Positions 20,672-32,554 of a DNA stretch of 64,000 nt are shown here, piece after piece. The DNA comes from Pictodentalium vernedei (taxonomy: Eukaryota; Mollusca; Scaphopoda; Dentaliida; Dentaliidae), in contig CM062292.1 of the NCBI GenBank assembly GCA_031216915.1, positions 204,745,262 through 204,809,261 of the forward strand, written 5' to 3'. The translations under genes and the position numbers were made by a program. The notes beneath the pieces were generated by a model. The model was not told where the DNA came from and searched no databases. It saw nothing but the letters and a program-made list of their open reading frames with translations. Each line of letters begins with the position of its first letter. Position 1 is the first letter of the stretch.

Positions 20672-22690
20672 CGTCTTGTATCAAACAACTTTCGTCCAAT
20701 TTGAAACTTTAGGGGAGGGCTTTGACTCGAGTAGGGCACCCTGGTTCACAAATCTGAAAAAGCGGGGGGTGGGCTTAATCACGAATATGGGCTTCGACAC
20801 AGGTCAGTATGGTATGAACAATCGTAAAATAATTAAGTAACCTTATACTGATAATGATACTGAGCTTAAAGAAAAAAATCCATTGTAAATGAAAACTGAG
20901 AAAAGTAATCATAAAGTTCCATTGAACGTTACTTCACCACTCCCAATTCAACTGGACACAGTCATCCACGTTATTTTGCATATTTTAGGATGTCGACTGT
21001 GGTGGTGGTGATCGGGGAGCAGGGGGGATAAATGTGCAGGTTCGGTAAGAAACATCGGCACGATCTTGTGTCACTGATAAATTCATTATTGTGTTTCACT
21101 GGGATGCATTTGACACAATGGCTCATTCACAGGTAGGGCCTATTGTACTCTTGGTTAATGAATCATCAGTCGAAGAAGGGTGCAAAATGTCTAATTGTGT
21201 GTACGAGTTGACATGTACGCTTGCCTTGGGTATGTCTGTCTCAACTCAACACAACCCAAGCGGCAAAAACCGTTTAGATGCGCGATTGCCAAAAATGCAC
21301 TTAGTCATCGGCACGTTTCAAATTGATGGATTTTGAGAAAAAGAAAGAAATAATACAGTATGGACAATCTGAGCAGTCAGGCTGTTGAAACCATGAATGG
21401 TTTGTTTTCCGATGCATGTCGAAATTTTGAAGGAACTTGTCTAATTTAAGTGAGCACAAAGTTAAAAACCACTACAGAAATGACGAAAGTGTCGCATGCA
21501 TTTCATACCAGTGCTGAATATTGTTTTTCTCGAAAATTGGTAATTTGTTGGGATATCAATAGGAATCAGGTGAAAACGACATCAACCGGTTGAAAATGAA
21601 CCTACTAACTGTCAGATACAACACTTGAATAGGTTTTTGTTACTTTAGGTACTGGGACGTTTCGGCCTCCATATAATGAGGAGCTGGGGGTGTCAGGTCG
21701 GGTCAGTAATATAATTTTTGGGGTTGGTATGGCATCTGGGTCCAACGCTCTCGATCCCTGTGCTGTACTCTGAAGTGCCAAATAATAGTGATGGCTGAAT
21801 AATAGTGATGGCAGGGATTTTTCTTGGTGTGATGGGTCTTACTAATTACAGACCAAAACCGTCCAAAAGTGCTAATTACCGACCAAAAATCAATAAGTAC
21901 CGACCAAAAACATAAATGAGCACCGACCAAAAATATAAGATTTTTTTTAGAATCTCATAGGTTTTAATCAGTGAGTTGTGGGTGATTAAAAACAGAGGTA
22001 GCGGCCGACCTCCAGCTGGATAGAATTTTCAGGGAAGATGCTATCGTGGGGATAAGGTGAGTCGGTGTTGTCTCTATAGAATGGGGTTATTGTGGTATGA
22101 TATCAACAGATAATAATCTGGGCGGGGGTGGTGGTTGAAACTCACATTGAGTGAAAATCGGCATGGTTTTTTTGAGAGGGGGGGGGGGGGGGTTGAAAGT
22201 TAACATGTTACATATCATTATATTGATATAACCTTGTTGTTCTTCAAAACAAAAATAGTGTTAATGTTGAAAGATATTCGTAGTAAAAAGAACAAATGCG
22301 CCCCATAAATAAACGTACTAATGAAATGTATGTACGGTTCATGCAAGGATGGTTGATTACCATTAAATCACAGTTGGGTGGATTTTCCACTTGAAGATTA
22401 TTTACAGTTTCTGAAAACAAAGTGCCTATTGCAAAATCAAATTTTCACACTAGTCCATGAGCTCAGCATTATTAGCTAGTTCTTTTTGTTACTTTTTTTG
22501 AAAAATTGAAAATATTTATCTGGTGGAAAATCTACCCCCTCCTCGATTTAGTAGTAATACACCCACCAGTTGAAAGAAAAAGTGATAAAAAATGCCAACC
22601 ATGCAGAAATGCCAAAGAGGGGAGGGAGGCAAGCTGGCCCCAATATCTAGGCCTCTTTTTCAAACACATTAGAATGCTGTTCCATTTCAG
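20672..22690. other. Unassigned sequence
   Basis: No gene recognised. A short run of the phrase accgaccaaaaa/taattaccgaccaaaaa lies at about 21840-21935 (four to five diverged copies), a local duplication of aatagtgatggc at 21782-21812, and a G run near 22178-22192. Confidence 0.5.
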
Positions 22691-23027
22691 GGTAAACTTG
22701 TGTGTGCCATAATTTTAATTTTAATTACCATTAACAATTTAATAATGGTTAAAAGACCTGATCTGAGAAACTGCTGCTTTATAATTATTAAGTGCTATTG
22801 AAACTGGTGTTATTTTTAATTGCTATTAATTTATCCATTGAAACTAATGTTAATTTTAATAGCCATTAATTTTATCCATTAAACTGGTCTTATTTTTAAT
22901 GGCTGTTAATTTTATCCAATAAAACTAGTGATAACATTAACAGCTATGAATCTTGCCATTACACATATTCCTTTTAATGGAAATTAATGACCATCAAATG
23001 TTTTATGTCATTAAAAGACACTTAAAA
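22691..23027 (-). repeat. CCATTAA-rich repeat, copy B (part beyond E2)
   Basis: Dense in ttaatgg/ccattaa with ttaattttatccattaaactgg-type repeats. DIRS E2 begins right after cttaaaa at 23027. Probably the far part of the inverted copy whose actactgcag end is at 32235. Confidence 0.5.
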
Positions 23028-23253
23028 GTTAAAAAATTTATAATAATTTATATATTTTTTATACTTACCAATGACCCAGACATAGCTGGTGCTAATTCTC
23101 AAAATCTAGGGCCAAACACAAATTTTGCCCCCCAATCCCCAAAATTTGCATCTAAAACCAAAAAAATCATGTCCTAAATGGTCCTCCATACTTTTCCTCC
23201 ACTGCGCATGCGCAGTGTCAAGGAGGTCTCGAAATTGGCGCCATTATCATTCT
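23028..23253. repeat. E2 left inverted terminal repeat (3' ITR)
   Basis: Inverted partner of 31382-31582. The NRF-1-like palindrome (23203-23214) is perfect; the ggcgcc palindrome has lost two bases on one side. Confidence 0.88.
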
Positions 23254-23328
23254 TACAAGCAGTGCCTGGTCAGCGCTATGTACTCAGCGGGGAGGTATGA
23301 GTTCCCAACTCCTGGGAGGGCCATCCCC

Positions 23329-23417
23329 GTCTGGGTCATTGGTAAGTATAAAAAATATGTAAATTACTATAAATTTTTTAACATTTTTATACTGTACCAA
23401 TGACCCAGACATAGCTG
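23329..23417. repeat. E2 internal complementary region
   Basis: 89 bp, same two-part design as in E1, matching the two E2 termini in inverted orientation with a few mismatches. It carries the catagctg variant that is also present at the E2 end. Confidence 0.9.
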
Positions 23418-24012
23418 AATAGAAAAAAGGCTGGAGGGCCTAGGACATAGAGGAAAATCCAATAAGCTCAACTATATATAATACAGTTATCTCCTCGAGG
23501 AGAAAAGGAGAATTAGGCTTTACATGTATCTTTCTTATTTTGATAAATTAGAAAGACACAACCCCTTTCATAATTGAGCATAATAACATCCATGTTCTCT
23601 ATTAACATCCAGTATAACCCTTTATACTAATTATTTTTAAAGTAAGCCAATAAATAAAGTAAGTCCAGAGAATTGAGACTCTTTATACTCATTAGAAGTG
23701 TCCGAGGATTGTATATTAACGCCCATTTGACACGTGACATATACAAATGCTTCACACCGAGCTACACTTTAAAAATATGACATGAATGAATTTAAACATT
23801 AGCTTTACACTTTAAAACCATCCCGGGTACCGACTCAGAATTACTGACTCTGGAGGAGGTATCCCCTTGCTTTTCACTATAAAGCAGGTGACCTAAGGTA
23901 AACACCCTCCCCCCCTTCCCCTTGCCCTGGGTCAAATAGCCCAGAGCGAAGAGGGCAGCAGGATAGAGTCACTGCCGGAAAAGAAAGCCTGCATAACTAT
24001 AGTTGCAACTGT
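23418..24012 (-). other. E2 3' untranslated region
   Basis: Collinear with the E1 3' UTR; nothing else recognised. Confidence 0.65.
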
Positions 24013-24506
24013 TTAGTGGACGACATTCTGAGCAACAGATAACAGACCTAAACAATGCAGGTCTCCAGAAATGGACTCAATATTTCTGAGATAAAAATTC
24101 GTGAATGTGGATGGCTGAGACCAATATGCAGCCTTCATTAAATCTGTAATAGCAACACTATTTGCGTAAGCCCAAGATGTAGAAAGAGCTCTTACTTCAT
24201 GAGCCGAAATCTTAAGCACAGACTGCTGAGTTGAAGATAGATATGCAGTACGGATAGTTAATTGAATCCATCTAGCAATAGAATGGACCATAATGTCCTT
24301 TCTATTAGGCATCAGAGACAGAAAGAAGCGTTTTCGTCCCTTTCTGATAAACTGAGATGTTCGTTTATAAATACGTAAAGCTCTAACCGGACAGAATAAA
24401 GGCCTATGCCCGTCTGAAGACGGAAGGGCCTTAATAACAATAGGTTCCGGATATTTATTAGGAGTCTGATTCTTAGCCAAAAATCCAACATTAGTAGTAA
24501 AGGTAA

Positions 24507-24514
24507 TAGTGTTC
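24507..24514. repeat. 8-bp target duplication of the hAT-like insertion, left
   Basis: tagtgttc, repeated at 25942-25949. The uninterrupted E1 sequence has one copy (tagtgttcccgacac), proving duplication on insertion. Confidence 0.95.
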
Positions 24515-25941
24515 TAGTGTTGAAACGATTAGTGATTTTCAGGAATCGACTAGTCGCCAGCAGTAATCGATTACTAATCGACTAGTCGAAGCCCCCATGT
24601 TATTGTTATCAAACACGTGTACCGCCGTTCTTCCCTGGTTAAAACTAACAGTAATACTTGCAATGAAACAATGGCAAGTGAAGCTTTCAAAGTCCTCAAA
24701 ACCTCTTTCAGTTTCGAGAGAGAATTAATGTTGGTAGCTTCTGTTTAAAATCATTTTTTCTCAATATAGTCACTGAAATTTTAATAAAATAAATCATTAT
24801 TCAGGGTTTTTTTTATATTATTGATTCCATCTCATTGAATGTTAACAAAAGGAAGTGCTCTTTACGCATGCGTGATGTACATCCCCTGTCGAAAATTAAC
24901 CCTTAAGTCCTCAGATTAATTTTAAAGTATTTATGGCCTTTTTCTGCTTACATAGTTATTGATGACTTGGCAGTGGTTCTACATCACTGCTGGCTGCCTA
25001 TACAGGCAGCCAGCAGTGATGTAGAACCACTGCCAGGGAAAATTCAGTCTACACACAAGAGTAAAAAAAAGATTACACAAGGGAGCACCTGTTTCAATGC
25101 AATATAAAAGTGGCGGTTTGGGGCTATATGGGGGCTTAAGGGTTAAGCACAGTTAACGCCCACAGCAGTTATCAGCCTGTCAACAATTGTACACCAAACA
25201 CTCCCACACAACTTCTCATATTATGACTTAACCTCTTATCTGTCCATAATTATGCATACATCGAACATGCCTACTAATTTCCATATTGTCTGCTTTAAAA
25301 ATCATCACTTGACCTGATTGGGTTTCCTCTTAACTCAGTTGCAGTTCGAGGAAAAGCTTGTTTCATTTTCAATTTCCCGGAAGCTCGCAGATTTCCAGGA
25401 ATTTGTCCGCATGTATTTACAAAATGAAAATAAAAAGCACATAGATTTTGTAATTGGTTCTTTAGTGATAACAAATTGTTCCAAATACGAACTGGTATGT
25501 GTTCTTCCATAATTTCTCTTTGATGTTTCTGTAAGACATTTCGAACTTACCAGTACCTGGTGAACAAATTGATGTCAGTAGGTGGCCTAATTTCATGTCA
25601 ACTTTGGGTCCTAATTTTCCTGCAGGCTGCTCCCTCGAGAATAAGCTCACCCATATATTTTTCCCTGTTTACTTCACGCACCCCTGGTCTTATTCAATCC
25701 CTGGTCAGTTGGCCAACTAGGGTTGTTATTCATGCAGTCGGAAACATCAAACGCATTATTTCGATGGGTTGTTTTTTGATTTCGGGAGTTTACTTGTGAC
25801 GTTCGCAACATTGTTGGGTGAATTTAAGGGGATGGTGTATGGTTGGGGCAGATGTTCCAACTAATCGACTAGCAGATTTAGGGATCGACTAATTTAATAA
25901 TCGCGTCGATATCGATTAGTCGGCTAATCGTTTCAACACTA
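24515..25941. mobile_element. hAT-like non-autonomous DNA transposon in the E2 YR gene
   Basis: 1427 bp with perfect 18-bp terminal inverted repeats (tagtgttgaaacgattag at 24515-24532, its complement at 25924-25941) and an 8-bp target duplication. Both the length of the duplication and the TAGTGTTG terminus fit the hAT superfamily. Subterminal regions on both sides repeat cgactagt/taatcgacta words, likely transposase-binding sites (inference). No transposase frame is present. A perfect palindrome lies inside at 24968-25035. Confidence 0.93.
24968..25035. repeat. Perfect 32-bp-arm palindrome inside the hAT-like element
   Basis: Arms 24968-24999 and 25004-25035 are exact complements around a 4-base loop (atac). 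The arms begin tggcagtggttctacatcac. No mismatches were seen. Confidence 0.93.
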
Positions 25942-25949
25942 TAGTGTTC
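25942..25949. repeat. 8-bp target duplication of the hAT-like insertion, right
   Basis: Second copy of tagtgttc, after which the E2 sequence resumes collinear with E1 (ccgacactacgatag). Confidence 0.95.
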
Positions 25950-26395
25950 CCGACACTACGATAGTGAGAATCGTCCACAGATAGTGCATGAAGCTCACTT
26001 ACTCTTCTGCAGAAGAAAAAGATAAAAGAAATGCTGTCTTATAAGATAAGAATTTGAAGTCCCCTGTCTCAAGAGGCTCAAATGGCTTTTCTTTTAGTTT
26101 AAGAAGAACCCAAGCTAAATTCCATTTAGGAATTAATCTAAGGTTCTAGGTCTATTTATTGAGAAGTTTCTAACTAATTTAGATAAAGAGACATTAGATC
26201 CAATTTGTAAACTATCATGGTGTGCATAGGTATCAGATAACATAGACCTATAACCTTTAATAGTAACAGGCTGCAGTTTGATCTCATCAAACAAGTATAT
26301 TAGAAAGTTTGCAATGTCTGGAATGGAGGGATCAAAAATATCAACAGAATGATCCCTACACCAACGACAAAAGACCTTCCACTTAGCCGCATAGT

Positions 26396-28533
26396 TTAGC
26401 ATAGAGGAGGTCCTCCTACAGTTAGGAATTGCATCCACTGCTTGTCCTGTAAAATGCTTGCCGTGCAAGAAGGACCGCACAATGGAAATACGTGAAGGTT
26501 GAGACCTTGCAGGTTGTGATGTAGTTGACGCGACTTCCCCTGCGAAAAAAGATCCTCTCGTGGAGGAAGTTTTCGCGGTGAGTCCCACAGCAGACACTTG
26601 AGTAGATTTATCCACGGTCTCTGTGGAGACAGCGATGCTACGAACAGAATTTTGCATTGTGATTGTTTTATCTTTAGCAATATTTGCTGAATCAACGGCG
26701 CTGGAGGATACGCATATCCTATCATTCCGTCCCACGAGATCGATAGAGCGTCTACTGCATATGCTCGGGGATCCGGACATGGTGACACATACGTCTGCAA
26801 CTGATTGTTGAGTTGTGACGCAAATAAGTCTATCATTGGCCGCTCCCATTGGTAACAAATCTGATTGAATACTTGTTTGTTGAGAGTCCATTCTGACGGC
26901 AACAAGCGACCCTTCTGTGAAAGGGAGCCTGCTAATACATTCAGACGACCCGGAATATGACGGACCGAAAGTAGAACTTGATGTTCTAGTACAAACAGAA
27001 GGATTCTTTCCGTTAAATTGAATAACGGAACGGAATGAGTGCCTCCCTGGTTCTGAATATACGCTACTACTGTCGTATTGTCGGACAGGATTTGGACATG
27101 TGCTTTCTGAATAATGTTCATCCAATGACGTAGTGCAAGCCAAATTGACATCATTTCCTTGATGTTTATGTGCTTGCCTAGAAACTGCAGATCCCAAAGA
27201 CCCTGGCACTTCGAATCCGTTGGGATCAATGTTGCACCCCAACCTGTATGACTGGCATCCGTCATAATAGTAAAACTCGGATCTGGCAACTGCAGTGGAA
27301 ATCCCTGAGTCAACCACTGAATGTTTGCCCAAGTCTGAATTTCTTGTTTCACTTGATTTGACAAGAGAACGTCTATATCAGGCGAATGAATCTTTACTCT
27401 CCAATTCTGAGTCAAGAAAATTTGGAGAGGACGAGTGCGTAACCGCCCCATCGGAATGAGATCTGCAGCGGCTCCGCACAGACCTATCAGTCTCATGAAT
27501 TCTCTCGCTGTGGCTTTGTTTGAGTGAAGACAATAGCGAGCGTAACAACTGATTAATTTCGCTCTGGTTAACGGCAGATGAACGAGATTGTTGTGCGTCT
27601 CGAAGCTCATTCCCAAGTGGGTGAATGACTTGGACGGCACCAGATCCGACTTCTCCTGGTTTATTATAAAACTGAGACGTCGGAGTAATAGAAGCAGTAA
27701 TAGAAGCAGATTCTGCACATCGTTCTGAAGCGTTAACTCGTTGCCGTACCTCTGAAGAATGTCGTCCAGGTAGGCCGACGTTACCGCAGACGAATGAGCT
27801 CGGAAATGTATCATTACCGAGTTCATTATTTGAGTGAAAGCCCAGGGCGCTAGGTTCAAACCGAAGCACATCGCTCGGAACTGATATACAACTCCTAGGA
27901 CTGCGAAGCGTAGATACTTTATGAATGTCAGATGTACCATGACGTGAAAGTACGCATCCTTGAGATCTATGCTCTGACTGATCGAATTGTCTCCATATAG
28001 AACTTCGGAGCGACGATCAGCTTGTTTATCCAGCTCAGATCTATGACTGGACGGAACGAGCTGTCTGGTTTCGGAACTAGAAACAGATGGCTGTAGAAAC
28101 CCAGTTATTCCTGGTCTTCTACAACCTCTACCGCATTCTTCTCCAGAAGAGACTGTACTTCTGATAGAAGAGCGTCTCTTTTCTGCGGATTTGACGGAAG
28201 CTGAGTCCATTTTGGACTTCGTGTTAATGGAGGCTTTCGTTTGAAGGATATTCTTAGTCCTTCCGAAATTACCCCTCGAACCCAGGGGTCGTCCGTAATT
28301 GACGCCCAATTGTTTATGAAACTCGACAATCTTCCGCCTACCGGAACACAATAGAGGTTCATACCATCACCTCCTGGACCTGTGAGGCTTGCGGAAGGAG
28401 AAACTACGTCCTCCATGACCCGCACCTCGCCCCGTCGACCTAGGGACGTCTGACCGGTTATCTCGGCCAGAATAACGTCCCCCACGTGAGTCGCTGCCTT
28501 GACGGTCTCCAGAATAAGACCTAGCGGATGCAT
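26396..28533 (-). pseudogene. RT-RNase H remnant of E2
   Basis: Collinear with the E1 RT-RNase H. The first segment (28533-28105) is open and ends at a TAA in VEDQE-stop where E1 has a Thr codon. Near 27973/27974, 31 bp present in E1 are missing, flanked by gct microhomology; this loses a block before motif A and shifts the frame. After it the RT frame is open to 26396 with IDLKDAYFHV and YLDDIL intact. Four extra Leu codons from a 12-bp tandem gain lie near 27690. The last RNase H Asp (NVLADSL in E1) is Gly here (NVLAGSL, codon at 26926-26928). Non-functional. Confidence 0.9.
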
Positions 28534-30507
28534 AGGAACCTCTATAGGAACTTCTCTTGGGCGGACTTGTCCCAGAAGTGCCTGTCTTACTCTTTTCTGC
28601 TGTATCCGACTTTTTAGAAGCGGATTTGAATAGCAGAGAATCCGAAGCTTTCTTAGTTATCTGATCATAGATTGCTGAAAGCTTGCCGTTGAAGTGAAGC
28701 TCTCCGGAGACCGAAGCGACTCTGAGAGAGTTTTTCACCTTACCATCCACGCGCGTGCATGTAGCTAGGGCCATGTCACGTCCAACCAACTCCATGTTTG
28801 CCACCGAAAGGGCCGAGTTATACGTGGAATAAGCTATTGCCCTTGAAAGAACTCTTAATGAGGATTGTATATCCTGGAATTCTTTCCCTTGAAGATGTAA
28901 TGATAACGCTTTAGTAAGGTGATCTGCGTATGATAAAGTGTCTAAGTTAACTCTATTAGACATAATTGTCGTTTCTAACGTCGTGGTTGGAATTGACATA
29001 GATGACGGTATAGACAATTCTAGGTCTTCAGCCTGCTTGTCTAGACGCAGAGGAACTCTCGGTATGCCCTGTCCTGCCGTTTCGAATTTATTCCTTGAAT
29101 TGATGAACGGCAGATGTAGAGCATTTGCGGACAAGAAACCATACTTGCTCATTTTGGTTGCAAGCTTATATATAGCGTCATTCAATAATTCAAATGTTCT
29201 TGTGACATTACTGGACTGTGTCGGAAACTCAGGGACGATGTCCCTAAACCGATCAAAAATCTCTGTGTCCAGTGATGCTATCAGTCTCTTATCCGGCATC
29301 GCAGCATTCTGGTCCGACGGAACAACGTCTGGAAGATAATGCCGGATAAAATCTACGGCTGCTTTATGTTGTTCCGAAAGGAAAAGCTCCAGATCCTCTG
29401 AATCCCTTTCGCCATCCTGTCGGACCCTATGATGTTCTCGGCCGTCCGTACCTGATGCTTCAGCGGAGCGTACCGACCCACCGTCGTCGGATAATTCCTG
29501 ATCCGACAGAGATTCTGTCGTCTGCTGGGATTCTGCGATAAGTTATGCTATTTGTGATAGCTCGTCCGTCACTGAGGCCTGTGGAACAGCGGTCTTACGT
29601 TGCTTTGCCGCTGGAAGCTCCCTGGACATTGACTCCTGCATACTTCTTTTATGTGAACATCTGGAGTCTACAGGCCTCATGTCCCTGGCTACCGGATGGC
29701 GTGACCTGGTCGCCGTGGAATCCCTGATTGGCGAATCTGGCTGGATATCCGTGGTCACGTAGCCAAGGTGTGGTCGTGTGCGCTGCCCTGAGGATGAGGA
29801 AGCCATATTGACAGTCTCTCCGGACTGGCTATATAACAGAGCGTCCCAAGTGGCGGACGTATGCTCCAAATGCGAAACGTTTGTACCACAACATCTGGTC
29901 CCAGATGTTGTTGTACGAGAGAGGGACCTCTCTCGCTGGCAGCCCAGATGGACCTGGACGAGCTAGGAACCGGACTAATAGGCTTCCTCCATTCTATCCT
30001 CTGATCCGTCGTCACTGGGTGTGCACTTTGTGTTATTATAGTGCTCGCATCACCCAAATCTCCTTCCTGGACCGCAACGGACGAACCCGGCTGCCGAGCC
30101 ATTCGATGAATGGTCGCTACACCAGGCGAGCTAGCGGACGCCAATGCCGTCGATCCTACTAGGGACCTCTTAGGCAATTGACGAATTTCCATGAGCACTT
30201 TTGCCGCTAGCTCTTCATTTAACTGTGACGACGGAGGCACACTTTTGGAAGACATCACGGAAACATCACCCTGTTCTTGTTCCTCAGAAAAAGAGATTGA
30301 CAAACTAGAGTGACCCTGCGGAGAAAGGACCGGCATGGCCTTTTCCCCGCTCACAACATACCGTGACACACAGTTCGAATGTTTGTCATCCCAATTGACA
30401 CACACTGAGCAGGAGTTAGTGCAAGTACACTGACTACAATTAATACAATGATTATGAAAGTCAGAGGAAGATTTCCTCTTATTACAATTTGAACAATATC
30501 CTTTCAT
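28367..30507 (-). pseudogene. gag-like ORF1 remnant of E2
   Basis: Start ATG at 30507 (MKGYCSNCNKRK), with the same Cys/His pattern as E1 (C5, C8, H18, H20, C21, C24, C27, C33, C36). A 1-base deletion near 29875 relative to E1 shifts the frame, and a TAA at 29543-29545 replaces the E1 Gln codon in the QIAQL region. The rest is open to the stop at 28367, ending RKPHRSRR. Where E1 has its own frameshift (~6630) E2 is open, and where E2 is shifted E1 is open, so the two lesion sets are independent. Confidence 0.85.
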
Positions 30508-31381
30508 TGTGAAAAGAACACAAACAGTCCTAGTACTCGCACCAACCCCTGAAAACAAAGATACATAATAACATGATCCATTAACATATAGAAAAAATAA
30601 TTGAAATCAAAAAAAATTTTTGAAAAAATATTTTTTCAGAAAAGCCCAAGTTTCTGAAAGTAACGTTGAGCCCTAATGGATCCCCAAAAAGCCTAAGTGT
30701 GGACAAAATTTTAAAAAATATTTCAAAAAAATTAATGCAACACTTACGTATAATAATAATGTATCTTGTTATGATTAAACTAATACAAAGACCAGAAATC
30801 ACTCTCAACAGAAACCGTTGTCAATGTAAACAAGAAGTGTATAAAAACCGGAAACATGACTCCAGGCACTGATAAACATGGCCCGAAATCAGTTACCAAT
30901 TACAACACTATCTGATGCAAAACAGATACTTCCAGGGAAGAAACTGCAGAACATCAGATGGTAGATGCAGAACACAACGCCTAAACACCCATGGGTGAGG
31001 ACGTAAACATAGGGAAAAAATAGAATTCATTCTGTCACCAAGCTAAAACTCCCAAGAAATTTTAGTAATAATATTACAGAAAATATGCCAAAAGCATGGG
31101 AGAATAGCAAGGGGGAGAGAAAACACTGAACAAGCAGTGTAACTTTATAGCAAGAATGACAACAACAGGCCCATGCCTTGAAATTAGGTAACATAACATA
31201 ATTTCATAAAAAAATGTTAAGTTACAGCCCTGATTATTTCCTGCCACTAATTTTTCCTCTCCTCCTTCTACTTCCTCTTTAGATCCACCATTTCTCTAAT
31301 ATTTATGTGTCTGGCATCATTTAAACTGAGATTTACAAGCACAAATATCAGTCAGATGTGAACTGATGAAGGGCCAAACAA
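30508..31381 (-). other. E2 5' leader
   Basis: Non-coding, collinear with the E1 leader. Confidence 0.7.
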
Positions 31382-31582
31382 AGAATGATAATTGGCGCCA
31401 ATTTCGAGACCTCCTTGACACTGTGCATGCGCAGTGGAGGAAAAGTATGGATGACCATTCAGGACATGATTTTTTCGGTTTTGGATGCAAATTTTGGGGA
31501 TTGGGGGGCAAAATTTGTGTTTGGCCCTAGATTTTGAGAATTAGCACCAGCTATGTCTGGGTCATTAGTACAGTATAAAAAT
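31382..31582 (-). repeat. E2 right inverted terminal repeat (5' ITR)
   Basis: Keeps the aattggcgccaatt palindrome (31390-31403) and an NRF-1-like site with one change (31422-31433). Confidence 0.88.
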
Positions 31583-31633
31583 TTATTACATGGCCATGCA
31601 GTCTCTCTTATGCAATACGGCGTGCAATACGGC

Positions 31634-31661
31634 TGTGCAATACGGAATTCCGTATTGCACA
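31634..31661. repeat. 28-bp perfect palindrome
   Basis: Arms of 14 bases (tgtgcaatacggaa and its complement) with no spacer. It is preceded by two further gcaatacgg copies at about 31615-31632, so the arm unit is also tandemly repeated. Confidence 0.85.
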
Positions 31662-31770
31662 CCAACCTGTTCACGCCATGTAGCAATGCTACTGCATAAA
31701 GTGCATGGTGTTTACCACCGTTGATAGAAAAGAAAATTAGGTCAGTAGGTGCTTGGGTCATGTAATAAAT

Positions 31771-31929
31771 ACAAAACCACATGTATGTTTCAATGAGTCG
31801 TTTTGTATTCAATTCGCCAGATGTGCGTAGAAAGAAAACGTCTCGACCTTCGGTCTCGACGTTTTCTTCCTACGCACATCTGACTCATTGAATACAAAAC
31901 GACTCATTGAAACATACATGTAGTTTTGT
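31771..31929. repeat. Long imperfect foldback
   Basis: Two arms of about 75-80 bp meet almost without a loop near 31850. The outer ~42 bases match with one mismatch (left acaaaaccacatgtatg); the inner part has a few mismatches (gccagatgtgcgtag against its partner). It lies in the flank of DIRS E2, inside or beside the CCATTAA repeat. A palindromic MITE is the likely explanation. Confidence 0.85.
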
Positions 31930-31930
31930 C

Positions 31931-32235
31931 TATATATTTTTACAGGGGGCCGTTAAATAACAATTAATGGCTATTAAATATTAATAAAATTATGACAATT
32001 AAAATGGTATTTAATGGTTATTAAAGAAGTGGAGAACCCTTAAAATGTTTAACACTTATTTAATGGCATTGGCCATTAATTTCTTGAAAATTAATACCAC
32101 TTAACTATGTGCCTTTTAATGGAATTTAATGGGTGCACTTAATGGGGTTTTAAAGGGATTTTAATGGCATTTTAATGGGATTTTTTTAATTGGATTTTAA
32201 CAACCTTTTAATACACTGAGCCTGCAGTAGTGAGA
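31931..32235 (-). repeat. CCATTAA-rich repeat, copy B (end part)
   Basis: The reverse strand starts ctcactactgcag near 32235 and is dense in ccattaaa words, matching the start of copy A at 9930. Orientation is opposite to copy A. Confidence 0.55.
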
Positions 32236-32554
32236 TTACCAGTTCAGTTTTTTTCAAAATTAAACTCTTAACCCTTTTTTATTGGGGTTCAACCCTTTCA
32301 CACAGTGTGCATAAATTTTTGTGTGAAGAAAAAATTGGTAGTCGACAAGGAGACGATAAACAGCAAAATACCTAAAGTGAGGCTCAGTAATAATTTAATC
32401 AAAGATGTCAAGCTCTTGAATTAAATTATTACAGAACCTCTCAACAAACCAGGATGGTTTAGCTCATTTCACCGTTGACAGTATTGACTAAAATGATACC
32501 TTCCAGGGGCCCTGTGTTGAAAGGGTTAAAGACACTTTCGACTGCTAGGGTCAC
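32236..32554. other. Unassigned sequence
   Basis: Nothing recognised. Confidence 0.5.

Larger units (their letters stand above)
24013..26430 (-). pseudogene. Tyrosine recombinase remnant of E2
   Basis: Collinear with the E1 YR domain (E1 3945-2969) but broken. The 5' part (about 26430-26133) reads KVFCRWCRDHSVDIFDP and shifts frame at 26133, a 1-base loss in the RTLRLIPKW region. The RR box near 26000 is also frameshifted. The hAT-like element interrupts it at 24515-25941. The C-terminal 155 codons (24480-24013) are open and keep SAHEVRALSTSW and FTNFYLRNI, so the HxxR box and nucleophile Tyr survive. Inactive. Confidence 0.9.
23028..31582 (-). mobile_element. DIRS retrotransposon E2, split by a hAT-like insertion
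   Basis: Same family and order as E1. Length is 8555 bp, or about 7120 bp once the 1427-bp insertion and its duplicated 8 bp are removed. The ITRs are 23028-23253 and 31382-31582 and the ICR is 23329-23417. Coding lesions are many: a gag frameshift and stop, an RT stop, a 31-bp RT deletion, several YR frameshifts and the insertion. E2 is dead but structurally complete. The left flank is cttaaaa and the right flank ttattacatgg, again with no target duplication. Confidence 0.93.

Noticed and set aside
24515-25941. Transposase gene inside the hAT-like element
   Set aside because: Frames are under 80 codons with no hAT dimerisation or zinc-finger motif.
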